DNA of 64,000 bases from Romanomermis culicivorax (Eukaryota; Nematoda; Enoplea; Mermithida; Mermithidae), in NCBI GenBank assembly GCA_963922205.1, contig CAWUHX010000089.1:62001-126000 (forward strand). Direction: 5' to 3'. This document shows, one piece after another, positions 1 through 13,200 of this stretch. Made by a program: the position numbers and the translations under genes. The notes beneath the pieces are model-generated. The model had not been told where the DNA came from. It saw nothing but the letters and a program-made list of their open reading frames with translations, and made no database searches. The stretch's first letter is position 1. The number at the start of each line of letters is the position of its first letter.

Positions 1-2640
1 AGTATTTCAGGCTCATATAAAAAACTTGTCCGCGACTATTGCGGTATTGAAACAATTCGTAAATCGGTAGTTCTACTCTAGAAGTCTACTCAACGATCTA
101 TTTATATGACTAGTGAATCACCGGATCTTTTGTGCCGATTACACCAACATGAATAGTTCACTGTATCCCATTTAATTAAAATAACAGACGAAGCAAAAAA
201 ATAGTTCAATTTGGTACGCAGTTTTCACTTGTGGAAAACTTAATATAGCAGAAAAACGCTAAGTCTCTTCATGAGAATGGGAGAGGCCAATATCAATGAA
301 AAGCATCACGCTTATTCACTGTTGATTTGGACAGAACGACGTCAGTGCCTGAGTGCTACTCGAGAGTTTTTAAACACTTAACATGCTTATTGGAGGAAAT
401 TTTCATCTGTTCTGTTTGCCGCTCATTGACGAAAATTTTTCTCACTGATTACAGTAATAAGCTTGCTAGTTTTTTCCTTTGACTTACTTTCATTTAATCG
501 CTACATCTATCGTTTCAAAATGAATGAAATATAGTTCTGTATTCAGGGTTTTTCGGTCTTAAGAATTGATACGAATTATCTATCCCAATTGATACCATTT
601 GTGCAGCATTTAAAGTTTTTCGGTTCTTTGTTTTCTACTTCTGACTTATTAATCTCAACTTCAGATTGTGATTTGGCTTCCGATGCTATCCTATTTTCCA
701 GTGTTGTCGGACGGCCCAATCAGTGCGTCGGATCACCCAACCTCATCGAAAGCAGCTTTCGCCGTTTCAGCCGATTTTAGAATGCTGAGAAATTTTGAGG
801 AAAGTTATCGCTCAAAACGTCACATTAAATTCCCTTCAGGTTAGTATAGTAATATATGTTCATAGAACGAATTATGCGTCTGTTTTTTTCAAATGCTGGC
901 AACGCAAAAATGCTGGAAGTAATTACGCATGCAGAATTTCGTGCCGAGGTAATATCGTTGATGACTGTATGCTAGGAATCGATTAACCGGCGGCGGTAAA
1001 CTGTGACTAAACTCTGAACAAAACTCGATAATTCTTTTAAAAATAATTTCCGTCCAGTGCGACAAATATAAATTAAAAAAATTTCGCACGGCTAAAAAAA
1101 TGTTCGCTCTACGCAGAAAAAGTTAAGCAAATGACCATGCGCTCCGGTGCGATTTTGAGATTTCAACTTTCCACAGCACACTTATTGTATCACGATCTTG
1201 ACTCCCAAATTTTTTTCATTAGTTGAGAACCATGTACAAAAATTTGTCCTTTATTTCCAATTTTTTTCCTAGCAAATAGCCTTCAATTCTGTCAACCTTC
1301 AGTTGCCGCGTTTCTTCCTGTAATACAGTATAGTGTGCGCACACGCGGTAATTAAACAGTGTATACTTTATTTCATCTTTTTTCGGTTACAAGCATTTAA
1401 AAAAAACAGACTATAAGAAGGTAAGATTAATTATATTTACCTGATCTATGTGTCTCTGAAACTAGCGAGTTGCTCAGAAAATTGGAAACTCTATAAAAAT
1501 TGTCGGCCTGTGATTCAACGAATTCGAAGTTTAGAAATTGTGAGTAAAAAAGTGTAATAGAAATGATTTCCCATTAAAACTTATTTTTCTCAAAAAATTG
1601 TTCTTCCACAATTTCCTTGCAAATTTTTGTAAGGTAAAAAGGCAAACGGCTACTTTTCGGGTCAGGATTTCCAAGACTCTGCTTCGTTGCCCCTACGTGC
1701 ATGTATGACTTAAAATTCTTCCAAAGTTCAAATGAAACGAGTATCTTCGACTACGTGAAATCTTTTCCAATAGGAGATTAAGACCTTTGCTATTTTCCTC
1801 TTTATTTATAGTTTGACCAAAGCTCCAGCTACTCAAGGTTCAATTGAGCCCTGTTAGTCTCTAACCTTACGAGAGTCACTATTATGTTAATTTATTGATT
1901 TATGGAGTATCATAGTTCATGATTTAGGCATGGGCAACATCTTAATCATATCCCTCTCAACTATGGAATACCGATACTGTGCAAATGGAAATGTCACACA
2001 GAACTCTTATGGTCTTAAGAAGTTTTGTTGTCAACCTGGCTTCTGGTCGATGTGTAAGCTAATTATGAGGTCTCCATTGCCCAGGATGCGCGAATGAGAA
2101 ATACTAATGGTCCACTCAAACTTGAATGCCTGTAACTCAGTAAAAAATCGTGATTAAATTTTTTGAATGTAATAAATGGATAAGATCTCAAATGGTCAAA
2201 TACGGAACGTACTTCCGATCCTTTGAACGCTTTCGCTTCTTTCCATGGGGAAGGTCCCTCCTTAAAATTTTCAATCGTGCAGGCGGTTGTCAACGAATGC
2301 CTTCCCCAACTTTCAGTTGTCGACAGCTACCCACAGCCAGAGCCGGAAATTGACGAAAAATACCTAATTTTGTGTTGGAAATAACCTTTTTGGAGCTGAA
2401 GTCGGTCAAAAAGTTAAATATAAATATAAAAATATAAAATAATGCCCAGTATTAGATTTAAAGCAAAAATTTAACGACCACGTTAGTGTTTTGTTCATTT
2501 TTGGTCGACAACACGCATTTTTTGAGCACTTGCTGACCCCCTCCACCAAAACCTTGCAAATTTGGCTACTCCTTTCCCTTAAAACTGGCTTTTATTGTGT
2601 ACTCAACTGGTCGGACCTCTTACAGGTATGCCTCTTTCAG
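1..2640. other. Upstream region, no gene recognised apart from a repeat copy
   Basis: I see no convincing coding exon here. A dispersed repeat copy lies at about 200-535. Short open frames exist but lack recognisable motifs. The 5' exons of the Trunk-like gene ending at 3005 should lie here or outside the window, but I could not identify them. Confidence 0.4.
200..535 (+). repeat. Dispersed repeat family R1, copy A
   Basis: About 330 bp shared with copies near 22365-22690 and 24595-24915 and a shorter match near 29185-29330. All begin with a TTCAAT.TGGTACGCA-like stretch, continue through a gaaaaacgc block, and end with a conserved core CTGTTCTGTTTGCCGCTCA followed by tgacgaaaatttttct and a TTACAGTAATAAGCTT-like stretch. 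Copies have drifted and no long frame is shared by all. The nature of the element is unknown. Confidence 0.6.
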
Positions 2641-3005
2641 GCCGAAAACTCCACGCCGATGCGCCCGGTTTCGCACAGCCCGTTAAGCCCCATCTTCCTT
2701 GGACATGCAGCCAAGAAATTCGCTGGGTCGACTTGGGCGCCGATTATTTTCCGCGCTATTTACGGGCCGTTCATTGCACCAGCGACCGGTGTTTCTACGG
2801 GCATTATTTTTGCCGACCGAAGGCTTTCACAGTTACAGTTTTAAAACGATCGAAAACAAGAAAAGTCGGTTGCTTGGACATTCGAGGACCTCTGAATTTT
2901 GGAGATTCTAGAATCAACAGCAGGAATGAAATGCCCAGTTTTCAAGAATCGTGGGCTTTCGAAGAAGTGGCGGTGAATTTTTGTTGCGAATGTACAACCT
3001 TTTGA
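2641..3005 (+). CDS. Trunk/PTTH-like secreted cystine-knot ligand, last exon (partial gene)
   Basis: Predicted C-terminal exon of a secreted cystine-knot growth factor resembling insect Trunk, a ligand of the Torso receptor tyrosine kinase. A clean acceptor (cctctttcag) precedes base 2641, and translation starts with two bases of a split codon. The exon encodes about 121 residues to a TGA. Visible family features are a PW-C start (LPWTCSQEIRWVDLG), DYFPRYLR, a C-x5-C-x5-C block (HC...RC...FC), the motif FTVTVLKR and a terminal WAFEEVAVNFCCEC. There are eight cysteines in all, in knot-like spacing. The segment between LKRSKTR and ESWAFEE is a loop I cannot align. The signal peptide and upstream exons were not found. 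The family call is from remembered Trunk motifs; other Trunk/noggin-related knots are possible. Confidence 0.62.
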
Positions 3006-4200
3006 GCGGTTTAGCTTTTTTCACACAGACACCTGAATCTGAAACTTGAGTCTGAATCATGTTCATTTACGAAACTAATTATAGCAATTTCCGGAACACT
3101 TCCCTTATAATAGTGTGAATCAAGTGTATTTTTCAACGAGTGTTTCAGGTATGGAAATTGAGACATTTTAATGTGGTCGAATCTTGAGATCCTGATCTTA
3201 CTACGCTCTTTTGTTTTGACTGCTTGTGTGCTTGTGGTCCGAAAAATTCCATTGCATACACATCTTTCAACATGTCTCCAGTTAGTTCAGTACTTTGCAC
3301 ATTCAAAGTCACTATCTCTTTTCTGCCAAAACATATCTTAGACTCCACAGACTACATAACTCCAAATGAATTTTAACATTTTAAATTTATCCTACCTGAA
3401 CCATATTTATTTCTAGAATATAAGAATTTGGAATATCAGTTGTTAATAATCATTCATTATTTCATCAATGTGTAGAATTTTAAGAAATTTTTATAGACAT
3501 TCGAAATCCGGTGTTTTCTTGTTTGTTCACTGTTCTCTTTTTCGTGATTGATGCTTTTTCTCTCCGCTACTCATTGTTTCAACGGGAATAAATGTTTTTT
3601 GGCTATTTTCAGTCGTTTCTTTGTTTTTATTGTAGTTTCAAAGCTCTAAATGTCTATATTCTTTATTATCGTTATAGCTTTTTCTATTTTTTGAGAAAAT
3701 CCGGTTGACATTCAATTTTAAGATTCGAATTAAATGTTTTTTGTTGCACAAATTTTGCTTGCCTGAACCAGTTTTGGGGCGTTGTATTTTCAAACCAAAC
3801 TTCATCAAAGTTCAATTGGCGCAACAACGATCATTTATTTATGGACCGTTAATTTCCGTCCAAAATTTTTACCAGTTTCAAGATACCCTGTCGCAAAGTT
3901 TTATGATTCGTTGCTAACTTCCGCTTTTTCGACTAGTCTTGAAAACGAAACATTTCCTAGCCCGGCCCATTTTTATTTCGTAGTTAACGGCGTAGACTTG
4001 TTTTTGCATTCATATTTGAGTTTCTAGGAAGAAGAGAAACGAGTTTTCTCTCTTTCGAGAATCGTGTGCAATTTCAAAATTTATTTTTTTGACATTGCGC
4101 CAAATTTACTGATTGATTTTCTCAACAATTTTTCTATGAGGTTATATTAGCACGATTTTTTTTCAGGGTGCTGCTTAATTTGAATATTTTAAAAATAAGT
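3006..4200. other. Intergenic, AT-rich; probable 3'UTR then 5' region of carboxypeptidase
   Basis: No coding exon recognised. A strong acceptor-like site (tttttttcag) ends at 4166, 34 bases before the carboxypeptidase ATG. It could end a 5'UTR intron or be a trans-splice acceptor. Confidence 0.4.
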
Positions 4201-7200
4201 ATGGTATATTTTTCGTTTATACTCTCGCTTATATTCGTGTTGTCACAACTTTCGAGCTCAATTTATTCCCTCGGACCGTTCAATGATGATAAAACTGATG
4301 GGTAAGGCAATGGGTGCGACAGAAGAATTATGGATGAGTAAGACAGAAGAATTCTGATCATCAAGTACAGTGATCAAGGCATTCCGGTTTTTACATACAA
4401 CAGTTACAGTAAGCTGGAGAACGGGAAATTTTGATTGTCATTTTTGTTCTTGCTCTTCACGACATAAACAGTCCGCGTTTCTACTGATGCGTATCTTGTG
4501 ACTTGATCATTATCTCACAATGAGAATAATTTCCAAACGCGTGACGTTTTTGATAATAAAAATTTCCCCAGTCGTTTATTCCGAATTTTTACTGAAGATC
4601 GACTCTTTATCAAAAATATTCACGACGACCTGTCGCATATTGCTGAAATTGTATTCATTTTTTCTAACTTTCAGACCATTTCGAGTTTTACGCTTGATTC
4701 CTCAAAGTGAAGATCAACTGGACATTCTGCTTAGTTTATGGAAAAACGCATCTTTCTACAATGTACGAAATATTTTTTTTGCGTTTAAAAATATACGAAT
4801 TTTTTACATTCAACTTTTTTAGCTGAACTTTTGGCAAGAACCACGCAAAATCAATGCCAACGTAGACGTTATGGTCAACTCCAAAGCATTCACTTATTTA
4901 ACGAAAATGTTCAACGATACTGGTCTAGGATACAATGTCACAATCGGCAACGTAAAAAAGTAATACATAGGTTTTTGGTTTTTAATGTTAATGATGATTT
5001 TGCTTATTTTTAGACTAATTCTAGAAAATAACGCCAAAAATGAACGATTTAGGAAATGGAGTAGAAGATTCAAAGATGAGTCTTCCAATTCCCCATCGTC
5101 ATCTTTTAATTTGGCTAGCTACAATTCTTACGACGATGTAAGAATGTCTTTTCTATTCAAAAAATCTGTGGCGAAATAACAATACTTCCAAAGCCATGAA
5201 AATTTTATAAAATAATTAAGTAATCAACACAATGAAAATTTTCTGATCAGCGCAAACTTATAGATTTCAATATATTCGATGCAGAGTTTAATTCTAACTT
5301 GGAATATTATAGGGGTCATAAATATCACTTTAGTTTGTTGTGAAAATTCTTCTATGATTTGAAATGTGGATACTTTGACATGGATCGTGTGAAATAGTAA
5401 AACCAACGATCAACAATCTATTTTTTGTTAATTTTGGAATTAGAATTTGTTATCTGAGAAACAATTTTATCGATAATGTTTGGCACTGTTAAGTGTGCTT
5501 TATGCTTCATAACCAAAAAATGGGTGTGAACAGGATTTTTTATTCAGTTGTATTTCGCTCATTACAAGGAAAATTCATGCTTACAGGGAATTGTACTTTC
5601 ACAAGATAAAAAGTGTCATTCAGAAGCCACAGATTGTTCAAAATTGTTTCCTTAGTTGGCTGAAACTCAAAACGAAATTCATGTTTATTGCTTTCCTTAT
5701 CGAAAAAAACATTTCAGACGGTTTTCCTTCGAAATTTGCTTTTTTCTCATAACTTGTCCGGAAGTCGATGCAAAAAAGGTGAAATTAGTGTTCCAATTCA
5801 GCCTGAAAAAATGCTCAAGTGCGTGACACTATGGTAAATTTGGAATGGCATTCCGTAAACCTCAAATTGATGACCAAGATGACCACTGTAGCGGCCACTT
5901 TTGAGATTTGATCATTCACATTGTTGTCAATTTTTGTATGAATGCGCTGCAAAATATGATGCACTTATTCTAAAGTTCCTGCTTGAAACTAAAGTTCATG
6001 ATTCATCAAAATTTTCGAAGTTTTTGTCGAGCAACCAGTCATGTCGATCGAAATTCGGAAATTTGTGTTAAAGTCAATTCAGAAGTCTAAATCGTGGTAT
6101 TATCGTTTCTGGACCTATGAATCAAATCAATGAGTTCATGTCAAGCTCACATGATTACGCCAAAATTAATTCAAATGAAATTATATTCGCGAAAGCAAAA
6201 TTGTTTAATTTGGCATTAAATATAAAAAAATCGGAAATTTAATGCATTCAGGCTACTGTAATAAACAGTTTTTTTCAGAAGGAAGCGTACGAATTTCTTT
6301 ATATTTCTCCAGATTGTCAAATACCTCATGGCCATACAGAGCGAATTTCCGTTCATATCCCAAGTGATCAATATTGGCAAATCGCACGAAAATAGGCAAT
6401 TATTGGTTTTAAAAGTAAGTTTTCATAAAATCAATCTGTTGAAAATTGATACAGTTCAATCATTACGTTGAAATTCAAAACATTACTAATGGAGACATCA
6501 TATCGAATTCAGATTACAAAAACTTGTCTATTAATTCAATCCCTAGGAATGCTCCATGGGGTTGAAGTTTATTTGAGACTGAGGCCAAAATTTGACTCCA
6601 CGCTTCGATTTTCAGATCGGTAGACCGACCGGTAATTTCAAAAGATCCATTTGGATCGACGCCGGCATCCACGCCAGGGAGTGGATCACTCCTGCAACTG
6701 CCCTATATTTCATTAATCAAGTAATATTGTGCATGATTTGTGAATACAAGAGGGTTTGTGTTAAATAGAACCAGATCCAAAAATCTGCGGATAAAATTCG
6801 AAGAATCCGGAATCCAAAATTGTCTTAGCTTCGAATCCGGATCCGCGTTGTACCCCAGAAAATTTGATGTGCAAAGGATCCGGTTCCGAAATGTTTCTAG
6901 CCCCAACTCGATGAACGACCACTTTTTCAAAAGTCAGATGACCATATTTTTACAAGTCACCCATTTCTCTAGCTAGCTAGTTAAAAAATACGAAACTGAT
7001 CCCAAAATCAAAGCATACGTCGACCAATTGGACTGGTACATAATGCCTCTAGTCAATCCGGACGGGTACGAATATACGAGACAGAGCGTCGACCCTAAAG
7101 TAAAATTTATTCGTCACTTTTGCATCAATATACTAATTTGAAAATTTGACAAAAATTTTGAGGTGCGCTTATGGAGGAAGAACCGTTCGCCGCCCATTTG

Positions 7201-10200
7201 CCGGCAAAGTAGATGGGGCCAGGAATGTTGCCAAGGAGTCGATCTGGTATGAATATTCTAGACGGTTCCTGTGATTTCCTGATATTTTTACGTCCCTTTA
7301 CAGTTGTTTATTAATGAGGAATTCGTTTCCTTGCTGTACCTCTACTTTCCACTCGCATCTATTGCTTTGCTTTTCCACCTTCTATCGTTTTATTTTTCAA
7401 TTTCCGTGTCTCTTCTCTTCTCTTATCTCCATTCGTATCACGTATCCGTCTTTTCCTTTTTTATGCTGTCATGTTTGCTCTCGTGTTTGCCGTTTTTTCT
7501 AGTGGTATTCCGTTCCTTCCGCCGTTTTTGTTTTTAGTCTTTTTTGTATTTGCTTTTTCTTGTATTTTTCTTTCTATTACTGTTGCATCAATTGCATTTC
7601 TCTGCAATTTCTCTCTCTTCTTTCCTTTCAAATCTTTAATTATGATTTGAATATTATTTCGCCCGGTTTTTTCAACGCTTTCATCTGTTCTATGTATTTT
7701 TTCATCTTGTCTTTCCTTTTTTGTTTGTTTTTCCATTTACTTGTCTTTTTTACTTTTTTCTTGGCTATGTTCTTTCTACTGTTTCACTGCTTTTCTATTT
7801 CTCCCTCGCGACCTTTTTGCTTTTCTATTCTGCTTTAATATACTTTTTTATTCTTTCCTCATCTTGCTTTTCCTACCTATTTTTTCACGTCCTTCTCTCT
7901 TTCTTTTCTTTTCTCCGAATTCAGTTTACTTTTTTAATATTTTTCCTTACTCTCAATTTTTTCATCTCTTCATATCACGGTCCTCCTTTATTTTTCTCTT
8001 GTTTCTTTTATATTTTCTGGAAAAAATTTTCACTTTTTCCCTTTTGCTATGTTATTCACTGTTCCATTCGTTTTTACATCCCTCTATTACTTTATTCTCT
8101 GTTTACCTATTATTTTTTGTTTACTTTTGTTGTCTCTTTTGTTGTCTATTTATCAATTTTTTATCATTACATTTTTTGTCTTTTCTGTCTTCCATTTTTA
8201 AATTACCTTCCTCCGTTTCGTGCATATTTTAATTTTTTTGTTTTCATTTAATTTTTCATTTCGGTTATCGTTCTTTGGACTCTGACGTTCATCTCGAATT
8301 TTTTCCCATCTCAAGTTTAACTGAAAGCTCTTGCAAAAATTCCTCTCTTAAAGAACTGCCTCCTACTCTTTAGAATCGAAATTTCGACTTTCATTTCGGC
8401 GAAATTGGCGCCAGCACCAACCCTTGCGAAGAAATATTCTCTGGCAGTAACGCTTTCAGCGAACCGGAAACACGAGCAATCGCCGATTTCATTTTGCCCC
8501 GCCAATCGGCCTTCTACGCTTTCGTCACCCTGCATTCGTACAGTCAGATTTGGATGTACCCTTTCGGCCACCAAAAAAACACTTACCCAGACGATGTTCG
8601 TGATTTGGTAAGTTGTAAGCTGAGAATCAAAAAAGCAGGGGTCGTCTGGGAATCGAACCCAGGGCCTCTCGCACCCAAAGCGAGAATCATACCACTAGAC
8701 CAACGACCCTCTGAGGTATAAGGGAATTCTATACTTCTAGTTTCACTCAATGTGAACAATGATTTTATGGATAAATATGTATCACATCTATAAAATGAAT
8801 CCCACAGTTCTAACAAAATCAATACATCAGCTTTGATTCCATGCAGTGTTTTGAATTTTGAAGAGAGAGACTTGCGGAAAAGTAGCACTAAAAACTGAGT
8901 GAGAACAGGGCATCAAAAAATCGAATTGCCTGTTTACATCATTTCTTTTAAAGCTCATGTAATACCTCGGTCAGGCTAAAGGAGTGGAGTGGGATCTGGT
9001 CCTATGAGCTGAAAATTTTCTTCAGCCTTACATTTATTTTTCAAACATTCGAGCAGGTAAAACTGAAAGTTATGTTGGGAAACATCGCCCCTATTACATT
9101 TGCTGCATTCTTCCAAGTTAATCGCCAAAAATTTTCCGAGTAACATAGCCAACTTTAGTAAAGTGACCCATTTTCCTATCATATAATCCCATTTTCAGCA
9201 GATAATCGAGCCATACATTCAAAAAAGAGTTTTTAATTACCAAATAATGTAAGCATCGCTCGTTTTTTTGTAAAGTATATTTCACTCAATTGATTATCAT
9301 TAGCATTGAGCATAATATTTGCAGCTTTTGTAAGAAATAGTTTTTTACAGTATGACGATGTGTTATTTGGTCAAATGGAATATTTCGAGGCAGTGTTCGT
9401 GTAGTATGTACAATATACCTACTGCATCATATACTACGTTTTTTATAAAATGGTTATAAATTGAAAAATAACAAAAATCAAGAATCAGTTTCTGTAAGAG
9501 TCACCTGGATTTTGAACAAAGTGGATATGTCAGAATTTTGTTTTCGCTCGTTGAGACATATATTGTACGATTTTTGCGCTGATTTCGAATCTGATAAGCA
9601 GTTTACACAAAATTTTTTTCTTCGTTGAACTGTTTCTGGGTAAAGAGTCCAAAACTCGTATATGCAAATAATCCCGATGTACCACTTATATTTTTCGCAA
9701 TTTTTAATATTTATGACTACGGTTTTCCTTAATCGATAAAAGATTGAACGTTTAAAAAATATTAGCAATCACTTCTCCGGCAGTTAGTTCTAATACAAAC
9801 TGCGACGAAAGTCGAAAAAAATAAATTTTTACACTTGACAAATTTTTACTTTAAACATTACAACTAAGAATCGGTCATAAAAACTCGAACCCTAATTTTA
9901 CCACAACATGTACCATTCATATGTTTAACTGCATTCAAAAATTTAGAGCTACACAATAAAACTCCTTCGACCAATTTTAGCATATGTAAATCAAACCCCA
10001 GTTTTATATGTCATTTATAGATGTTTTCGCTTCAAAGTTTCATTGAAGTCTTAGTTGGACAATTTTCCATGCAATTTTTCGAATGTCAATATTTTAATGT
10101 GGCATTCAAATGGTTGGTCTAGTGTTTTCTGAACTTTCAGTTCCACTGCAACATGTGACGGAATTCAAAAAATTCAAAATTTTAAGCTTGAAAAATTTTC

Positions 10201-13200
10201 ACTTTAAACGTTTAAACTCGGCAATGGTCACATATTATCGAACCCTATTTCATCACAACATATGTCATCTATGTGTCTAACTGTATGCAAAAATTCAGGG
10301 TTGCACAATGAAAACCCTCTAACCAATTTCAGCATATGTGAATCGACCCCCAGTTTTACATGTTATGAATAAGACATTTTCGCTTCAAATTTTCGTTGAT
10401 GTCTCAGGCATTTTCGACAATTTTTCATGTAATTTTTTATTTATCCTCACTCAAGGACTTATCTACACTCAAGGACTTATCCACACTCAAAGTGGTCCTT
10501 ACAGAAATTAACTCTTAATACCTTCATGTATCAGAAACAGAAAGCCTCCCGTCAAGAATGTCATATCTTTTGTATATGTGTTATTTCAGGCGTAGACCTT
10601 ATTATTGATATTTTCTTCTCACTATTTTTCTTGAAGTTTAATTGGGAGTTGATTCATATCACATTCTTATATTGTTTATTTGCCATGTTAATTGATTTTG
10701 TTCAATATTCTTGATAAACCAGCTCTTATACTATTCCACTTTTGATTTTTGTTACTGAACATAAGTTATCGTTTACTTGGATCAGAAAAAAAGATGGATC
10801 AGAAAACTGTCTGAAACTAACTAAGTTTTGTTAACAATGATCGCATCAGGCTAAATATCTTTTCCAGTTACCCTACAACTGTATCTCTGGTCATCACGAT
10901 TCGAGAACCCTCAGATCTGTTTTGATTACCGAAATATGCAGCACTTTCAGTCGATGATTTTTTGCACCACTTTATAGATTTAAGATATTTTTGTGAATAA
11001 TGGAGATATTGATGTGATATAGACGTTGGGTGGTTGTGGAATAAAGCATTCAGAATTTGGCATGGAAAGCAGACAAGAAATAATAAACAATGGATATGGC
11101 TAATGACAATAAAATCAAGAAACAGGAACAAATACAAAACTGCAGGCGGTCGGCCAGGTGAGACGCTGTTGTCGCAATAAATTTTATTATCACGAGCGAA
11201 AAAATGGTCGAAAAAATAACATAAAGATGAAGAGAATGAACACTGATCAAAGTTGTCCAAAAAGACCCACGGGATGACAGCGAACACAACACAAATGGTT
11301 AAACCCTGTGATATACTTCCCTGTACCTAGCAAAAGTACGGTACATAAGTAGTACTTGTCTACTTACGTCCAGGGGCCGGTTTCTCAAAAAGTGTCTAAA
11401 GTTACACGGGTATAACTTTAGACGTGTCCAAGTAGACGGGTGAAATTGACGATATGTGTTTCTCGCCAATAAATTAGACGCGTGAAAGTTTCAGTAAAGA
11501 TTGATGTTTATGTATATGCATTTGTGTATATACTTTCCCAATGGGAAGTACGGACCGCCACGGGCCGCCCGGCCCAAGAGTGGAATGGGCTTCGGAACTT
11601 TTACCGAAAGTGAGAATTCGTAGCTTTAAGATTGTTTTTTATTGTTTCTTTGATGTGAAGATGACCAAATTTAGAACTTCAATGTGCTTCTATGAAGGTT
11701 TTCATGCATGGTTGAGGCCCACTAAAGTGGTGAACTAGTTTATTAGAAAATGCCCCGATGGGACAGAAAAAATAAGAATATATTTGCTTGGCTGGAAAAT
11801 TTGCCAAGCTAGAAAAAGTAGTGGACTAGATTTTTAAGAACATGGGTTAAAGTTGGAAAAAATTCACTTTTGTTATATTGGATTTTCATTCTTTCTCAAA
11901 AAAAATTTCTATGTCTGTGAAAAAGTATATTCTGCTGCTGGGTGCATCAACACACTTTCCTACCAAACATGTGCATCTCCGAAATTTTGAGGAGGGCACA
12001 AGGGTGGACCTTGGTTTTTTGGCGTTTTTTGTGACAAAATTTGAACAAAAAATTATTTTCCATAACAAATCTTCCAGCTTCAAAACCCTTGGGGTAGTTT
12101 GTACCATCCCATGTCCTCCCTCACACATGAATGCTTCTAACTGTTTGAGCTTTCTTTCTAAATTTACTGTCAATGAAACAGGAATCAACTCTGGGAAAGT
12201 AACACATGAAATCCCACTAGTTTTTTCAGAAAAGGCTACAGCACAAAGTCTTCTTAGAACTAAATCGATTGTGTAAGATATGTTTAATTCACTCATTCTA
12301 TATAACATATCGTATGGAATTCACTTCGTAAGTAACCAAGGCTCAGTTGTACTGAAAGGGTCTAAGCTCGAGCTCAAGATAGTCTCAAACAAAAAGACGA
12401 TTCGGTTTGATCTCGAGTTCCGTATAATTTGAATGTCATCAGGACTATAACGAGCTTAATGTCGAGATAATGACTATGATATGTCTTTCTCCCCATTTTT
12501 CTGATAGTGTGAGATGCAGAAGTTTTAAATCGATGGAGAGTTAGAATGCCATTGGTTTACCATTTTTTACATTTGAAGTCATGTGCATATAGATTTCATA
12601 TAGAAAAATTTCACTGTAGTTGATGCCAGGAGAAGGACAAAATGCACGATGCTGCAGAATATACTTTTTCACAGACATGGAAAATTTTTTAATGAGAAAG
12701 AATGAAAATTCAATATTACAAGAGTGAATTTTTTTCAACTTTAACCCAAGTTCTCAAAAATCTGGTCCACTCCTTTTTCTAGCTTTACAGGTATTCAAGC
12801 AAGTATATTCTTTTTTCTGCCCCATCCGGACATTTTCTAATAAACTAGTAAGTATGTGGATGAGACTATGTAACGCATAGAAAAGCTTCTACTTCAAAGC
12901 TAACTTTACTTCTACTTCGTGTCACATTAACTGAAATTGGGAGCCATGTCACATTAAGTAGAACTGTGGTCAGTCACATTGATGGGAAAACCCATGCCAT
13001 ATTGGTAAAATATGGCCGTGTCACTGTAAGTGACATGCTGTGACCCCGTTGGATGGCTCTGTTTATATTCAGTTCGGGAACCTAACCCAGCTGGTACTGA
13101 CTACAGGAAAACCTATAGTGTACCTCAGAACTGTCCTGGGTTCTGCTGTAGAATACTGGACAATGCCGCCGGGTCAGGGGTGGCAATCCCTAGTCCCCAT

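Noticed and set aside
7721-8251. Long hydrophobic frames (163-176 codons) resembling membrane proteins
   Set aside because: They arise from the pyrimidine-rich strand: Phe, Leu, Ser, Cys, Tyr only, several overlapping frames at once, no start context, and they lie within a carboxypeptidase intron.
11886-12308. 140-codon minus frame as a host gene
   Set aside because: It lies inside a foldback element, overlaps an equally long antisense frame, and has no recognisable motif; kept as part of the element only.
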